A DNA stretch of 15,301 nt, from the NCBI GenBank assembly GCA_947169985.1, contig CAMVRW010000024.1, positions 1 through 15,301 of the forward strand. Reading direction: 5' to 3'. The position numbers were made by a program, and so were the translations under genes. Of the stretch, positions 14,066-15,301 are shown in pieces; the stretch's first letter is position 1, and each line of letters opens with the position of its first letter. The notes beneath the pieces were generated by a model that was given only the letters and a program-made list of their open reading frames with translations, did no database searches and was not told the origin of the DNA. Source of the DNA: an uncultured Butyrivibrio sp. (lineage in GTDB: Bacteria; Bacillota; Clostridia; Lachnospirales; Lachnospiraceae).

Positions 14066-15148
14066 ATGGTAGTAAATGAAACTAAAAAAGCTCTTATAGC
14101 TATGAGCGGCGGCGTTGACAGCAGCGTTGCCGCTATGCTTATGGTCAAAAATGGGTTTGATTGCATGGGCTGCACCATGCGCCTTTATGAAAATGACATG
14201 ATAGGAGAGGACCTTTTCGGTACCTGCTGTTCCTTAAAAGATACTGAGGATGCCAGGCAGGTCTGCGAGCGGATCGGGATCCCTTACAACATCTATCACT
14301 ACGAGATCCAGTTTCAGGACAAGGTGATAGAGCCCTTTGTGTGCAGCTATGAGCGCGGGGAGACGCCAAATCCCTGCATAAGATGCAACAAATATCTTAA
14401 GTTTGATATTCTCTATGAGAAGGCAAAAGAGCTTGGATATGATAATATAGTTACCGGCCATTATGCCAGGATTGAGGAAAATGACGGACATTTTTATCTG
14501 AAAAAGGCCAAGGACCTTTCTAAGGACCAAAGCTACGTATTGTACGACCTTACAGAGGAACAGCTTCGTCACACCTACTTTCCTTTAGGAGAGCTTACCA
14601 AGGTGGAAGCCAGGGAAATTGCTGATGAGAACGGCTTTGTCACCTCCCATAAGAAGGACAGCCAGGATATCTGCTTTGTGCCGGATGGCGACTACGCCGG
14701 CATGATAAAGAGGTACAGGAACAAGGAGTATCCTAAGGGGAACTTCGTGGACCTTGAAGGAAACGTTCTTGGAACCCATGATGGCATAATAAACTACACC
14801 ATTGGACAGAGAAGAGGCCTTGGAATCCCGGCAGACAGGCGCCTGTACGTTAAGCGCATTGATTCTGACCGAAACGAAGTCATCCTTGCTGATGATGAGG
14901 ATCTTTTTGAAAAAGAGCTTTTGGTAAGGGATTTCAACTGGATAACAGGTAACGCTCCGGAAGGTGAATTCAGGTGTCAGGCCAAGATAAGGTACAGACA
15001 CAAAGAACAGCCTGCCACAGTCACAATTCTTCCGGAAGGAAAAGCCAAGATAGTATTTGATGAGCCTCAGCGCGCCATTACACCTGGACAGAGCGCTGTA
15101 CTGTATGACGGGGATACGGTACTTGGAGGCGGAATCATCTGTCTATAG
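14066..15148 (+). CDS. mnmA: tRNA-specific 2-thiouridylase MnmA
   Basis: MnmA transfers sulfur to C2 of the wobble uridine 34 in tRNAs for Lys, Glu and Gln. The 360-residue length is typical. The ATP pyrophosphatase loop is SGGVDSS at 14-20. The tRNA-binding and catalytic cysteines are C104 in TPNPCIRCN and C203 in SQDICFVPDGDY. TGHYAR (130-135), KKAKDLSKDQSYVLY and the later YTIGQRRGLG segment are also conserved, and the C-terminal beta-barrel is complete. It ends with TAG. The start ATG 14066 lies 9 nt after the DHH gene and has no good ribosome site, so translation is likely coupled to that gene. CMGCTMRLYEN near 33-43 carries extra cysteines, with another pair at 54-55 (GTCCSLKD). Confidence 0.96.
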   Translation: MVVNETKKALIAMSGGVDSSVAAMLMVKNGFDCMGCTMRLYENDMIGEDLFGTCCSLKDTEDARQVCERIGIPYNIYHYEIQFQDKVIEPFVCSYERGETPNPCIRCNKYLKFDILYEKAKELGYDNIVTGHYARIEENDGHFYLKKAKDLSKDQSYVLYDLTEEQLRHTYFPLGELTKVEAREIADENGFVTSHKKDSQDICFVPDGDYAGMIKRYRNKEYPKGNFVDLEGNVLGTHDGIINYTIGQRRGLGIPADRRLYVKRIDSDRNEVILADDEDLFEKELLVRDFNWITGNAPEGEFRCQAKIRYRHKEQPATVTILPEGKAKIVFDEPQRAITPGQSAVLYDGDTVLGGGIICL

Positions 15149-15170
15149 ATCTAAGAAAAGGGGAGAGTAA

Positions 15171-15301
15171 ATGAAAAAAGACAACATAATCCTGATAGGT
15201 ATGCCCACATCAGGAAAGAGTACAATGGGCGTAATATTAGCCAAGATTCTTGGCTATAACTTTATTGATGCTGACCTGGTGATCCAGGAGCAGGAGGGAA
15301 G
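15171..15301 (+). CDS. aroK: Shikimate kinase (N-terminal part, truncated by window edge)
   Basis: Only the first 43 complete codons are seen. They begin [12 protein letters not shown], followed by the Walker A loop GMPTSGKST and then [16 protein letters not shown], where the acidic pair (D-x-D) is typical of shikimate kinases, which phosphorylate shikimate on the way to chorismate. A strong GGGGAGAG site at 15160-15167 supports the ATG, 22 nt after the mnmA stop. Other small P-loop kinases share the loop, but the FIDAD and QEQEG context favours shikimate kinase. Confidence 0.85.
   Translation, partial: MKKDNIILIGMPTSGKSTMGVILAKILGYNFIDADLVIQEQEG

Overview
The window looks like chromosomal DNA from a low-to-moderate G+C Firmicute, most likely a Lachnospiraceae-type clostridium (Butyrivibrio-like). 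The reasons are a PolC-type replicative polymerase, strong AGGAGG ribosome binding sites, a CadC/SmtB-type regulator with a perfect operator, and the overall protein style. The genus is inference. Every gene is on the + strand and packing is dense. No stretch over 300 bases lacks a gene, and I saw no tRNA, rRNA, CRISPR array, insertion sequence or phage gene.

Layout: (1) Bases 1-3235 hold the C-terminal third of polC, a six-TM diguanylate cyclase and a DegV-family lipid-binding protein, closed by a clear intrinsic terminator. (2) Bases 3281-5890 are a heavy-metal efflux operon. It has a consensus promoter overlapped by a 13-bp-arm operator, an ArsR/SmtB repressor with both the alpha-3 (CVC) and alpha-5 metal sites, a free-standing 71-aa HMA metal-binding protein, and a P1B-2 type Zn/Cd/Pb ATPase. 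The ATPase reading frame carries one in-frame TAG at 5324-5326, and the frame stays fully conserved on both sides. (3) Bases 5927-7963 encode a large SxxK serine hydrolase with a roughly 320-residue C-terminal part I do not recognise. (4) Bases 8043-13006 are a tightly packed run with gaps of 0-14 nt: purine nucleoside phosphorylase, MTA/SAH deaminase-type amidohydrolase, a membrane-anchored MutS-like ATPase, RNase HI and a small metallophosphoesterase. (5) A new extended -10 promoter near 13060 drives a DHH-family phosphoesterase, mnmA and the start of a shikimate kinase gene that runs off the end.

Functionally, the regulator, HMA protein and ATPase form one metal detoxification unit. The phosphorylase and deaminase form a plausible purine and methylthioadenosine salvage pair. 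The MutS-like, RNase H and phosphoesterase genes are nucleic-acid or housekeeping functions that share the transcript. No intrinsic terminator was seen between 3271 and 13006, so read-through from the metal promoter into the downstream genes is possible. The most notable observation is the interrupted metal ATPase. I did not find a clearly new multi-gene system.
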